From the NCBI GenBank assembly GCA_025766275.1, contig JAFKAC010000007.1, positions 62,001-126,000 of the forward strand: a stretch of 64,000 bases of DNA, written 5' to 3'. Source of the stretch: Lactarius indigo (lineage: Eukaryota > Basidiomycota > Agaricomycetes > Russulales > Russulaceae). The position numbers and the translations under genes are program-made. The notes beneath the pieces were generated by a model. The model did no database searches, had not been told where the DNA came from, and saw only the letters and a program-made list of their open reading frames with translations. Shown piece after piece: positions 35,171 to 46,970 of the stretch; the stretch's first letter is position 1, and each line of letters begins with the position of its first letter.

Positions 35171-38069
35171 ATGATCGATTGACAGCCCACTTACGCTATA
35201 TTATGTATCCAATCATTTTCCAGCACGCCCGGCGCATGACTGTATTTTTATTTGCGTACTGACGCCCACAGTTACGTCTTTACCGTTCGTATAATGCATA
35301 GGCAACACCACTTCGAATTTCTCTACTACCCTACTTGATTAGTATTCCAATACGACACTTGTTGTGAAACACTTTCTAAATGCACACCAGTCTGACCGGA
35401 AAGCGCGTCCTCCTGCCACTGTTGAATGGCCTTGGAGAGAACACACGCCCCGTGCCCCTTGCGAGCAAATGCGGTCATATCTTTACCTCTTTAGCAAACT
35501 GCTACCCGATCTAAGAAAGCCAGGTGGACCGTGGCCGAGTTCTTGCCACTTTACGGGGCGTTAGCCAACCCCTTGGAACGTGGATGGCATGAGGCCGACG
35601 ACAATCCAGCGTAGTTGGCGATGTACTGCCGAGGCGCCTGAGGAATGCTGTGATGCTGTGGCACAGATGGTGATTGCACCAGTGCTGCTGCGGACAAACA
35701 AGGGATTTTGGCGCCCATGATAATCTTTCTTGTCCCATACTCGTTATTGTCGTGATCTGTACCGGAAGTGATATTCTACAAGAAGGGATACAATATCACT
35801 TTCTTTGCGGAACTAGACTAACTAAGAGATGATCGAGAGTGTTCGCGGCGGGGTTTATTGTTGTGCAGATCGCCGACAAAGACTTGCTCAGTCCAAAAGT
35901 GAAAACCTCGAGGTCCAGTCCCAAACCTAAATCGTCGTCTGTCTGATTTGAGACACACAATTAGCTTAACCCATTTACCAAAAGACAACGATCGGTGTAT
36001 AGGGTATGTAGCCCACTGAATTAGATGCGACCCTTCGTTCTAACACGCCTTACGGGGCTATCGCCATAGATGATGGAGACATGGGCTTGCCTTTGCAGTT
36101 TTCCGCATGCCAGCGCGATCCTGAAAGCGCGCGATCCTTGGAGAAAACTTCTACCACGCATGGTTCCGGGTTCCTGTTGAAAACTAGGGCTGGGAACACT
36201 GTACCTGCTGCCGGGCAACGTCTCTCCAGGGCTCCTGACAATAGCCCACAATAGATATAGCAAGTCCTGCCGCATCTCGCCCTGCAGCTTTACCCCATCT
36301 CGGTTAGTGCATCACCGCACAAGGCCGCCTGGGACTAGTTGTGGGGACCCGGGCGTAATAATTCGAGAAATCACCCCGGAACATGGAAGGGTCAGGGGGT
36401 CTAATCTACAACTAGAGGCAAAGCAACCATAGGACGAGGGCCATATCGGAATATGAAAAGCTTCAAGGGTCGCACCGGATGAGAACAACTTGGTATCACT
36501 GGAGAATTAAGCTTAGCTGAACTCCATTTTTGAGCTAGAGGGAATTGACGGGCAACCACAAATCCGGCCCTCCCTGAGAACTCCTGAAACTTGAACGCAG
36601 CACCCATTTCAGGCAATTCCAACCGGTCAGGGCGGAAGTGAAGGCTCGAAGTTCCGAACAATGGCTCCGAGTCTGGGGGTGGGCACGGCGTCAGGCCCAA
36701 AGGAACTGTTGTGATGTCACTTTAACGATTGGATCAAAAAGCGCGGCAACTACAGTGCAAAAGCCAGTGTCCCTAGATTCTTGAGATGATGCACTCTGAC
36801 ACGGCTGTCGCAAGAGTCATAGACATGTTGGATCCGTGAGGTGCGCCACAATGCCGATGCGAAAATGCCGCCAAGGAAGGATGTTGCAGCAACAGCCCAC
36901 CGAGAACAGATGGGAGCGCACAATGGTAGCAGGGAACCATGAGTATGTATGTCCAGCAGAGGATAAAGGCATGCCGGTGCCATGCACAAAAACTCCGGCA
37001 CCACTTCCTGGCGGTGTAAATGAATCTTGGGAGACTTCCATGGTGTCAATGACCGGCAAATACCAGGCGCTCATGTCCGTGACTGCCTGGGCACGGTCTC
37101 AGGCTCGTAAGGGTCGGCAACCTGCCTACGGACCTTGCTTTTTGTTTGAAAAAATTTGCGGGTACGTTGTGAGAAAGTCGCAATTGTCCGCACGTAGGTT
37201 GTCAATCAGCCACAGTTTAGCAAACCTCGAATCCCCAAAAAGAGGTGACACCGAGCGTTTGAAGCATCCACGTGGCAACACTGGCAGTGCAGCCGAGCGC
37301 TTGTCCGATGTCGGCGCCAACAACACGAGGAAAGATGGGAGCAGAAGCAGGGAGCGACGAATCAACGCCTATGTATCGTGGCCGCCCATGTACATAACTG
37401 GTGTAGCTGTAGGTCTCAGTGAGCACCCATGAAATAAAATAAGTGTCTGAAAATGTCAATGGCTGCTCACGGGACACCACCCCACCAAACACCCTAAACT
37501 CCGGGACCGTTAGGATTAGTCAGTAATTGAATGGATGACGAGAGTGTCAGTCGCTCTGTCCCAGCGTTTTTGGCAAGATGAACCGTTTGCAAGCAGTCGG
37601 GGAGCGGGCATCACGAGAAACGACGCCGAAATCTCGATACCCGTTCGTTGAAACTGTTCAAAACATGTTAAGAGCCGGTCCCATCGTTCAGTCGCTTGGG
37701 GCACCTGTTTTACAGATGCCGTCACCATTCACCCAGCTTTCGTGCCTGGTATTCCCGTGGACAGCGGCAACAAGTCCAACATGGGAACTCATACCCCAGA
37801 CACCCCCTAATCAAATTGCTGTCCTCACTTTGAGGCTGATTTCAGCCAAGACACACGTTTGCGACACGAGACAAGACGCGGATCAAGGCGAGACAACGTG
37901 AGAATACAAGGCGACACCGCCGTCACGGTCAATGTGTCGACAAGGGAGTTGGGACATTCAACACGCGGCCTGAGTCTAGATTTTCTGCTCAGGGGGGTGA
38001 TACTAGCACAGAGACGGAGAATGCTCAAATTAAGGAGTGACGGAAACGAATGCCCAAGTCAATATGTTT
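35171..38069. other. Gene-poor gap of 2.9 kb
   Basis: The longest forward frame (36836-37432, 198 codons) is Arg/Ser-rich without family motifs. A reverse frame near 37365-37126 starts like a signal peptide but does not continue into anything recognisable. I cannot support a gene here. Possible decayed repeat DNA. Confidence 0.4.
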
Positions 38070-39174
38070 CTACCCTTCGCCTTCTCCTGATAGTAAGCCC
38101 CATATTTTCCTTCCTACGTTCCGAGCGAGTGCCCATGGCGCACCGTCTTGAATGGACTCGCGCATCCGATATGCGAATTTCACTTGGTTGCCAGACGTGA
38201 ACGAGTCGCGAAGTGTAGTGAGGACGACATGCGTAGGAGCAAGATAGCTGGAAATCATGCGCTTGACCTCTGGAACAGGCGTGGACAACGGGAAAAGCAT
38301 GCTATAATACGGGGGAGAACTGCGTGCAAAGTTGAGTGTCGGTGCAGATCGAGAGAATTGGCTAGATCTACGCACAGGATATCCTCATGCATGTTCGCGG
38401 TCCACTCAGAACCAAAAATACGTGCCTCTGGGGTGTGGTAAAACTCATGTTGTCTACCCTCTCGGACAGCCTGGGCCCACATGGCTTTGGAGCGTTCGTA
38501 CGCAGATTGCTGAAAGAGGTCTCGCTTCATGTGGGACATGTGCTCTGAGGCAGCCTGCCTCGAGCGAGAAAGCCAGACATAATACCCTTCTTGCCAATGC
38601 TGTTGCTTATTCTCGGGCTGTGGAGAGGTCGATGTAGGTGAGGACGACGGGGTAGATCCATCGGAAGCCTCTGCGCGCGCAGCAGGATCAGAGATATATT
38701 GACTCAACGTCGTATTGGCCTCCTGAGGGAGTGGGACGTTCGCCGAAATTGTGGGTGACTTGACAACGGGACCGTAATTGGCACCGGTGAGGACACGATC
38801 AACTTCGTGATTAAATACGCGTCGTAGGCAGAACGTGTAACATTTCGGTTCACTTCCGTGAGTACGACCGTGGTGGGATTGTGAACAATACGTGAAGCAG
38901 CGCTCAGATGTTGCCGGAGAAAAGCGTCCTGCGGTCATGAGATGCATAAGACATGAGGATGCATGAGATCGGGCTCACCTCTGGGAGGGACAGACAGTCT
39001 AATAGAAGGTATGCGATCTACAAAGGATGGATCTGGGACTTGCTGGGGGGGTGGGGGAGGTTCCACCCTGGGACGAGGTCGTGGAGGGGGATTGTGTGTT
39101 GAGGGACCGGGGGCAGAAGGGTCAGACGAATGATGTCTGGAAGGAGGATCACGTTGTTCCGAGGGTGAAGACAT
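38070..39174 (-). CDS. Conserved-looking protein with twin CX3C motif
   Basis: I do not recognise this gene. It starts MSSPSEQRDPPSRHHSSD at 39174 with a Pro-rich low-complexity N-terminus (PPPRPRPRVEPPPPPQQ). An intron (donor gtgagc, acceptor accgcag) joins VPPR to GRFSPATSERCFTYC. Then comes the notable core CFTYC, 14 residues, CYTFC, followed by LRRVFNHEVDRVL. The middle is Ser/Pro/Thr-rich. A helical region follows (GYYVWLSRSRQAASEHMSHM). A second intron after MHEDIL (donor gtgcgt) leads to YSMLFPLSTPVPEVKRM, AYRMRESIQDGAPWALARNV and the end LLSGEGEG at 38070. The CX3C-x14-CX3C spacing is that of small TIM chaperones, but the protein is far longer. Location and role are unknown. Confidence 0.7.
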
Positions 39175-40083
39175 TCCAGATAATTTAGCAGGGGCTGATT
39201 GTTTCCCGGAAATCAAGACAAAAGGCCGACGAGTAACTGCGCTGACCTTGCGTGGTGGACCGCACCAATAATGGCGGACTCGGCTCAAAGTGGGGACGGC
39301 TGGGTCCGCAAAACACGTGACCAACATGCTAAAACTTTTTTCGAGTTAAATTTTCCCTCCCTCAACTCACCGCCGCCGCACAAAGAATCGCTATCGCAGC
39401 TCACGCACAGGGGTTCATTCAGCAACCCTTTCTTCTTGCTGCGGGGAAAGTCCCCGGAGATGCAGAGTACGCGACCTTGTATATGTACGCTATGGAAAGC
39501 ATCTGCCACTAAGAAGGCCGTTCGCGTTGCATCTACAAGGCCCGCTCATCCCTTCTTCAGGAATGGAGATTGTGGCTTGGGTTGGGGCTCTGCAGCTCAA
39601 ACGCCTGGTCATATACGCGATGATATGAGCGGACCGGGTGGTTGGGCATATTACTCTTAGGAAATAGTCATGCGATTGCCGAGCCCCCTCGCAGGGTTTT
39701 GGTAACTGAATGGGGCTCACTCTTGTGCGGCGGCACCCCCGTATTTTTTCCACACATCAAACAGCTCGACTGTTTGCCAATGTTTCTGGTGCCCAAAGGT
39801 ATGAGGTGAGTTATGTGTCCGTTGCGAGGGTCTCGTCCCCTGTTTCGAATGATGTTCGCAAAACTTGATTGAATTTCTTCAGGGAGGATATCCTTTCCGA
39901 TGGAAACGAGTGTGCTCCAAATCTTTTGACACTGCTGAGCTCTCGTTTTACTTTATTTATTTTTGATGCTGTGTGTAGTTCTGCCAATGCTCATTCTCTT
40001 TCCTTTGGTTTAGGTGCTACGCGGACTGTAGTCGATTAGTTAGCTGACATAATACATTTGTGTTACCCACTTTGCTGTGATGA
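39175..40083. other. Divergent intergenic region
   Basis: Lies between the twin-CX3C gene and REX4. Apart from the small candidate gene at 39710-39945 it shows no gene I can support. Confidence 0.4.
39710..39945 (+). CDS. Candidate small mitochondrial protein (low confidence)
   Basis: A possible exon at 39710-39805 reads MGLTLVRRHPRIFSTHQTAR, Arg-rich and acid-free like a mitochondrial presequence, then LFANVSGAQRYE. A good donor (gtgagt) and an acceptor (ttcttcag, 39882) join it to GGYPFRWKR. The YE-GGYPF pattern recalls the segment before the membrane helix in fungal cytochrome c oxidase subunit 8. However I could not find a convincing following membrane segment, and the end coordinate is arbitrary. 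It may be a broken gene or a chance match. Confidence 0.25.
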
Positions 40084-41383
40084 ATGATGAAGCTAAAGGT
40101 CAAACCATCCGAAAATTGGCTCACTCTTCATAAGGTTAGTTTGTCAACCCGAGGCCACTGTCGTTGATAGTTATTTTTGCGCAGCGGCTCCAAACCGACA
40201 CCTCTCCTGACCAACCTCAGAGGAAGCGGCAAAAGAGGCAAGAATCCTCTTTTCGCGCCTCTGACTTCCCTACGCCTCCAGATGTCAAGCCGCCGTCTGT
40301 CACCCCTTCGCCTCTCGACGAATTTTCTCTTCGTAAAAATACGGTGGAGGTGCTTCGCTCCCTCATATTCGCCCCAACTCCATTTTCCCCCGATCTTCCC
40401 CACAAGGATCGTCTGCTAGGCTCTCACATAGCCCTGGACTGCGAAATGGTCGGTGTTGGGCCCATGGGGGCAGAGTCAACACTCGCACGGGTATCGGTCG
40501 TTAACTACTTTGGGGCAGTCCTACTGGATGAGTTTGTGCGACAAAAGGAAAGAGTTACAGATTGGCGGACCCAGTGGAGTGGCATTCGGGCAAAAGACAT
40601 GATAAATGGTGACTACCGCTATCTATACATGGTTCGGATTTTGGTCTCACTATAACCCCTAGCAAAGACATTCGAGGAGGTGCAGGGTCTAGTGGCTGAA
40701 CTCATCGAGGATCGCATCGTCGTCGGACACGCTATTCAGAACGATCTCAAGGTAGGCTCACTTGCCTGTGGTGTAGACAGACTCACATGCGACTTCGCGC
40801 TAGGCACTTATGCTCTCACATCCGCGGGCGAAAATTCGCGACACGCAACACCTAGCTCACAAGCATGGCCAAAGTCGCTCTGCTCGACCCGCTCTGAGAA
40901 ACCTGGTACGTGACATGCTCGGGGCAACAATTCAGCAAGGCGAACATAGTAGTGTATGTATCAGCCTACGTTCCTCGCGCCGAATCCACCTACTAAACAT
41001 CGTTGCAGGTGACGGACGCTCGTGCTACCATGGCGATCTACAGACTCCATGGTAAGCAATGGGAGAGCGGTTATGCTGTAGTTCCAATCCGCGTCCAACG
41101 GAAAGATAGGGCAAAGGAAGAGCCTAATGATGGCGATCCACCTGCACGAGAGGTTTCTGGGCGAACGAAGTCCAACAGAGAATCCCGGGCTACATCCCGC
41201 CCTTCAAAGACGCGTGCGAGAACGACTACACAACGAAAAGGTATCTCTTCTGGTATGTCCACTGTTGTGCGGCATTCATCGACGACGACCAAGGGTGGAG
41301 TCGGCAGTAAGAATAAAAAGTGGTGGACTGTATTATCGGGCACTGGAAAGGGTTCCAAGGGCAGCGTCAGAGTCACCATGTAG
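40084..41383 (+). CDS. REX4: RNA exonuclease 4 (DEDDh 3'-5' exonuclease)
   Basis: It starts [17 protein letters not shown] at 40084, then a basic linker rich in Arg/Lys/Pro. The exonuclease domain shows Exo[21 protein letters not shown], Exo[17 protein letters not shown] and Exo[22 protein letters not shown], the REX4/ISG20 DEDDh pattern. The exons are joined at [32 protein letters not shown] and GEHSS/VTDARA, all by short GT-AG introns. The C-terminus is basic and ends GSVRVTM at 41383. In yeast REX4 acts in pre-rRNA processing in the nucleolus. The next gene starts 101 bp downstream on the same strand. Confidence 0.92.
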
Positions 41384-41484
41384 ACATTTACGGCCCGAGT
41401 CCATGACATGATCATGTGTGCGCTCTACTTTAACGGCCCATCGCTTGGTCGGGGGGACGTTGTATCACTTCTCGGTTGCGACTC

Positions 41485-44060
41485 ATGGGTGTTCATGGTC
41501 TTGCGACCTATCTACGAGAAAATCAGCGCAAGTTATCAACTCCACTCGTCCTTTCTCAAGAACGATCAAAATCCGAAGCCGCGATTTCTCTCGTCGTCGA
41601 CGGCTGGTCGTGCGTAGTACCGCCTGTTGGCATGTGATCCAACATCATTGAGAACGACCCTGCAGTTTCATATATGAACTTCACAATCAGTCTCGCCTAC
41701 CGTGGGTGTATGGTGGGGAACCTGTCGAGTTCCGCGACCTGGTGACACGGGTTGTAAGGGCATGGATCTCGGTTGGTCTCAGACCCAATTTTGTTTTTGA
41801 CGGTGAGATCGGTCCCGTTGTTGGCCTTGATACGTAGCTTACGGTCATTGAACTAGGTCCTTATCACCGATCCAAATTCGCGACGAGCACAATCCGTGTA
41901 GAACAGTCCACCATACAGCCTTCTCTACTGTTTTTCAGGACGTCATCCCTCTCGCGTGCCTCACCACGTTTCTTGCGGGAGAATTCCATCTTGCCCCCGC
42001 TTTATTATGTGGCCACTCTTGAAGCCCTACGATCGCTCAATGGTGCCGTTGATATCTACATGGCAGACGACGAAGGTGATCCATTCGCTGTTGAGCTCGC
42101 CGGCCGACTTCGGGGCTACGTGACAGGGCGAGACTCTGACTACGTTATTCTGAACGTCGAGGGGTATTCGGGGTACATCCCCATGGACCAAATGGTCTGG
42201 ACTGCCGGTTCTCAAGGAAAAGACGAGGAAAAACAAATGCAAGACGACGCAGGATTCGTGGTGTCACAAAGGAACAAAGCCAAGAAACAAGGCAGCGAAC
42301 CCCATAATCAAGGGATCATCTCACCCGATACCAACGACGCATTGTCTTTGAGTTGCGTTGTTTATAGCCCGCACGCGCTCGCCGCCCACTTTCAGATCTC
42401 CCTTTCTCTTCTCCCACTCCTCGCGGCTCTCATAGGCAACGATTTCACTGCCGATCGTCGCTCTACAAGCAAGTTGTTTTATGAGCGCAACATGACAGCG
42501 TCTCAGCGCATCACTCGCGTAGCGAACGTCTTAAAGTTGGTCGCTGCTGCAGCATCCGGAAAGCCGCCGAAGAAGGCGCGACATCAGATTACCGGTGTCG
42601 TTGACTTTGTGGACTTAACCATCGAATCCCTTCTAATCCGACCGGCGGCCATGGGTCCCGGTGAGCGGGAGGGCATTGTGGAGAAAACGGTCGAGGCTGC
42701 TCTGCGATATGCGATACCCAAGAACCAGGACGGTGACCGAAGACTTAAAGAACCTACCTCCGCCTGCGCTCTTCACGATGCCGAATCTTGCCCGCTGGTG
42801 GGGTATTTGTCTCGGCCCGCTTCTGATCCCTCCACTGAGAACGAGAACGGATCTCGGGAGCGGATACGTTCCTTGTACATTTCAGCGTATCGACGCGCCA
42901 ACTTTTCTCCGGGGCTGATGGACATTTTGAGCACCAGCACCGCATGGCCAGAGTTATTCCTGGAGAATCCGGATCTCGAGACTGTTGTCCGGAGCCTGGG
43001 GCGTCCCATCAGGGAGTGGGTTTATGCACTTTTGAATGATGGGACAGGTCTCCTTGGCGGTGACATTGATACCGGAGGAAATGGATTGGAAGAATCTACT
43101 GTCAATGAAGAGTCCGATGAAGACGAGGTCATCGACGTCTACTCCGACTCGGACGAAGACACGGAAACGACCAACCCTCTAGAACCTCTGCAAGGGGCCC
43201 TCGAGAAACTTTCTACAGGTACAACAGTACCTCCGTCGTCCGTGACGTCGTCCATGGCACCGACTTCGCGTAGAGTATTGCCCAGGCACGTCATTGAACA
43301 CACTCGCCGTGGTACTCGGCACGTTGAGGAGCCCGTATCAGTGCCGACGCTTACCATCCTGTTGTCGGCTCACGGCGTTGACTTTGCAAAAGGTTCCGAG
43401 CCACTCTTCGTCCAGCTTTGGGATGAAGAGCTCCGGCTAAACGTCTTTTTACGCGCCCTTGGCTCTGACACACCGTTGGTCAAGGCGCTTCCACCGGAGC
43501 AATTAATGGCCGCTGTGTCATTGAGGTGGATCGTAAGACGACTCGCCGACCGAGCCGATGAAGCAGGGCCCAGCGCTGAAAGACAAAGGGAGAAGTGGAC
43601 TATCAAGGAGGGCCAGGCGTTTCTAGCATCCTTCTCTTGGCCCAGCATGCCAAACTGTAGCAGCACATCAGTCGAGTCAACTGTCACCCCGTTGGAGGAC
43701 CGTAGTATCCAGCTTACCGCCCAGATCTTGGCTACACTCGACGCCATTGAAATGCTGTCCCAATCACTGCTTTTAACGAGTAGGGTACCTAACCGGGCAT
43801 ATTTACTCTCTGGTAAGGCATTTCACCGGCATCTTGCCAGTGACGGAGAGAACATCGGCGCGCGCATTCCACCTGGTCTGTGGGATGCTTGTGTGAGCGG
43901 GTTAGATGGGACATTTGCTCGCGGGAAGGAGGGGAGCACGAAAAAGAACCCTAAGTCCACTAGCAAAGGTGGCCGTGCCAGTGCCAATGCACCTACTTTT
44001 CAACGAGTCCCAGGTCAAAGCATATTTGACGTACTTTCAGGGTTGGGCGGAGATACTTAG
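41485..44060 (+). CDS. Asteroid-homologue (XPG/FEN1-like PIN) protein
   Basis: The start MGVHGLATYLRENQRKLS at 41485 has the MGV-x-GL signature of the FEN1/XPG nuclease fold. Introns join SLVVDGWS to FIYELHNQSRLPWVYGG and LRPNFVFD to GPYHRSKFATSTIRVEQ. The internal part reads DIYMADDEGDPFAVELAGRL and GYVTGRDSDYVILNVEGY, matching the acidic I-region of XPG-like nucleases and the Asteroid family. A long C-terminal region with an acidic stretch (SDEDEVIDVYSDSDEDTE) follows and ends VLSGLGGDT at 44060. Total length is about 800 residues. Asteroid proteins have a PIN-like fold and poorly known roles; nuclease activity is not certain. The upstream exons were recovered by splicing, since the long open frame starts only at 41973. 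Confidence 0.85.
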
Positions 44061-44465
44061 TTTCCGAATATTCGCCTGTGTCTTTCTGTTGCTAGTTTGA
44101 GTCAAAGTGTCTGTGCACTTATAATAGTAATGGCACGGCCTCGTGCTGTCAAGGCGATGCCGAAGCTAGGACACAGGTCTCACTTTACCGCCTTGCACAG
44201 CCCACAATTACTTCCTGCAGCCACAACCACATCGCCGCGCCGCAATCGCAGCATTCAAGTCCCGAGTTGTCCTAGGTGGTTCTGAACAATGACTCCGCAC
44301 CGCCGACGAGGCAGTATTGGTGCCATGATCCCACTCACAGACCCGTTCGTGGCTGACTCGTGTGCTGTGGCCTCGTTCTCTCATATAAGAGGACGCTGGT
44401 GTCACCTCGATGCAACTCACTTGCATCCCCCATAACTTGACCGTCTAGTCCAATCTCCCACCCTC
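44061..44465. other. Intergenic, 0.4 kb
   Basis: No gene recognised. It must hold the terminator of the Asteroid-like gene and the promoter of the next. Confidence 0.4.
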
Positions 44466-45099
44466 ATGTCTTTTGCATCCAACTCAATGGTCATGGGATT
44501 CCCGCCGCGCGGCGGAATGAACGCGTCGCGCCCTCAAGTAGTATCTACTGCTGCGCCTCGAGTTCCTCCCAGTATCCTTACGTATAGCTACAACTCGAAA
44601 CTGGTTTATGTCACGCCAGGAGAGTCTTACGAGGTACGTTTCTTTTATATAGCTGGATATTTCTCTTTGCTTACTCTGAGTTCAGCAAGCCATCGACTTT
44701 GCCCTAGAATCATTTCCAGAGCTCAGAGACGTCGATCGCAGCCTGATATGCTTAGAGGTTCGCGTGGTTCTCAACAGTCAGGCCGAACGAAAGACGGCAC
44801 GAATAGGCCGAATGGCGTGGGCCCCTGTCGTGGCCACCCTTGCCCAGTACGAGATCGTGGAAATACAGGTCGCACATCCCTCAAATGCCGCGTCTTCTGC
44901 CTCCAAGCCCTTGACCGCCCAGCCACCCCCATACGCTTCAGAAACGGGTTGGTTCACGGATATGAAGGGGTCGTCTACCAGCGAAGTTTCGTTCGGCCCT
45001 GCCCCGAGTCAGCAGTCACACCCGTGCTCTTTTACAACACGCGTTGTCGGATTATTTGGTCAGAAGTCATCTCGAGACCACCCCACTCATACCTCCTAG
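44466..45099 (+). CDS. Small uncharacterised protein
   Basis: I do not recognise this protein. Exons 44466-44633 and 44686-45099 join as TPGESYE/QAIDFALESFPEL, giving about 190 residues. The core from LTYSYNSKLVYVTPGESY to QYEIVEIQV looks like a small folded domain. The N-terminus (MSFASNSMVMGFPPRGGMN) and the Ser/Pro-rich C-terminus ending DHPTHTS look disordered. The splice join and the conserved-looking core make it a real gene in my view. A ubiquitin-like fold is possible but only a guess. No signal peptide or membrane helix. Confidence 0.65.
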
Positions 45100-45381
45100 A
45101 ATTGCCTACTGTACTGCATTATAATGTTTTGTCCCACAATGTCTTTTTAATCGGCTGCATCGTTCATACCATAAGCTACGATACCCTTGTATATTACAGC
45201 GAACAAAGAATGTCACTTTATCTTGCCCGTCTGATCTTCGTAGCCAAAAACTATATCTGGTAAGTTATTTCGAGCGCCACCAGCCAAATGAGCCACCTTG
45301 TAGCAGTATGCCGTGACCTTGATGTCCGTAGCCCTGGGGTGCGTAGAAAGGATGCAATAGGCGACTTGTTTTGTGGGGGTT

Positions 45382-46855
45382 TTACGTTCGGCTATGCCTT
45401 AATAGTGCTTTACTGCGGAAAGTGGCATTGTACTGCAAAAGATTGTTAATATCTCGGACCCAATCGTCTTCCTTTCCAGGACCTGCCCCTTCTTCTTGGG
45501 CATCAAAAGCGGGGTCGGATATTGAAGACCGGTTGATGCAGGGGATAGGATGCAATGACGCGCGGACGGTGACCGATTCCCCAGGATTCAAGACATGGGA
45601 AGCTTGACCATCCATGGAAACACCCGCAGGAGCACGGCTGCGGTCACCTATCTGCGAGCGGTGGTCAATCGGGTGGACGGATGAAGGAGGCTATGCAGGA
45701 CTTACTCGAAGGGTGATAGAAGATGACGCTGGAAAGACAAGTGGGCGGAAAGATAGGCTACGGGGGCAGATGGGCGTAAGAACAAGAGCGCTCAACGACG
45801 GGTGGACAATCGGTCCACCGGCGGAAAGAGAGTAGGCGGTCGAGCCTGTTGGTGTTGAAACAATCAAGCCGTCTGACTAGGAATGAAATTGCTAAGAACG
45901 AAAGCTCGTGGGTTGTCGAATAGTCCTTACCACAGCCTCGGTAAGGTGTTGTCCATCGACGTAAGCGTCAATTGTGTTTAGGTGAGGGCTTGATCCTCGG
46001 TGCAGAGCAACCTCGTTCATTACTTGCCAATCTAGAGAATCATTAATGCGTTGCGTTTAGAAAGGGAAAAGAAATGAAAAATACCTTCGCCCTCCTTGCC
46101 TAGCTTATTCCCATCCTTATCTAAAAAGGCGCAGGACAGGCGCATCCTGTACAACACCGTGGCTTTCCCCTGGAATACGCTCTCCAATGCTTTCGAAAAG
46201 TCGTCGACATCTGCGTGAACGAGCCCAATCAACCATCTGAAAGAGCGATTGCAAAGAAAGGTGCCAACTGACGGAATGGAAGGAGAAAACCAAGTGTACC
46301 CATAGAGAAACTGAGAACAGGAGGCACAGCTCCGACCTTGAATAACGACGAGGCATGGAGAATTGTCCCGTCGCCTCCAAGTGTTATAACGAGATCAATT
46401 TTCTCGGCACCATCGCCTGTGACAAACAGTCTGTTCAGCAGTAAGGTCATGAGGACAGTGGACGTACCAGAGCGCCAGACTTCTACATCTCGTGGTATAT
46501 CCCTTCTGTCTTCGTGGAATACCCTTACATTAGGGTAGTGAGCGCGTAGATGGCTAAAAGCTGTCAGTGCTGGTCGCGTTTTGCCAAGACGACTCACTCA
46601 AGAAAGGAGTCAATGGTGTCGATGACTGGTTTTGTGCGCAATTTATTTACGATGAGAATAGATTTGACCTGTTCCGCGTTTGTTCTGTCTTTGACTGATC
46701 AGTTGGCTGCAGATCAGTTGCGATGAACGGGTTGCAAACGTACGGGGCGGGGGAGCTGGGAAGGTGGAGAAGAAAGCTGGGGAAGAGCGTGGTATGGCCC
46801 ACCTGCGTGCGAGACTACGAGTCGAAAGACATCGTCTGAGAGCGAACAGATTCAT
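45382..46855 (-). CDS. POS5: Mitochondrial NAD(H) kinase (POS5-like)
   Basis: The start [20 protein letters not shown] at 46855 is a textbook mitochondrial presequence. The exon break [22 protein letters not shown] uses donor gtacgt and acceptor gatcag. The NAD kinase core shows [33 protein letters not shown], then [39 protein letters not shown] (in the region 45840-45920) and [18 protein letters not shown]. The end is [17 protein letters not shown] and HSRT, stop at 45382. The enzyme makes NADP(H) from NAD(H) and ATP; POS5 supplies mitochondrial NADPH. It diverges from the BRCT gene with 115 bp between starts. Confidence 0.88.
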
Positions 46856-46970
46856 GCTTGTGAGCCTGGCTTGGTGGCACCGCGGTTGATCAACTCACGC
46901 GTTTATTATGTAATACACCAGCCGCGTCGCACCCTTCGAGACGCTCGCAGTCCTTCCCATCGTCCCCACA

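Noticed and set aside
36836..37432. A 198-codon plus-strand frame, and a signal-peptide-like reverse frame at 37126-37365
   Set aside because: Neither continues into a recognisable domain, and the two overlap on opposite strands.
39199..39660. A 153-codon plus-strand frame and a coding-looking stretch (AHAQGFIQQPFLLAAGKV) in another frame
   Set aside because: No start, splice chain or family match could be built. It overlaps the leader of the divergent twin-CX3C gene.
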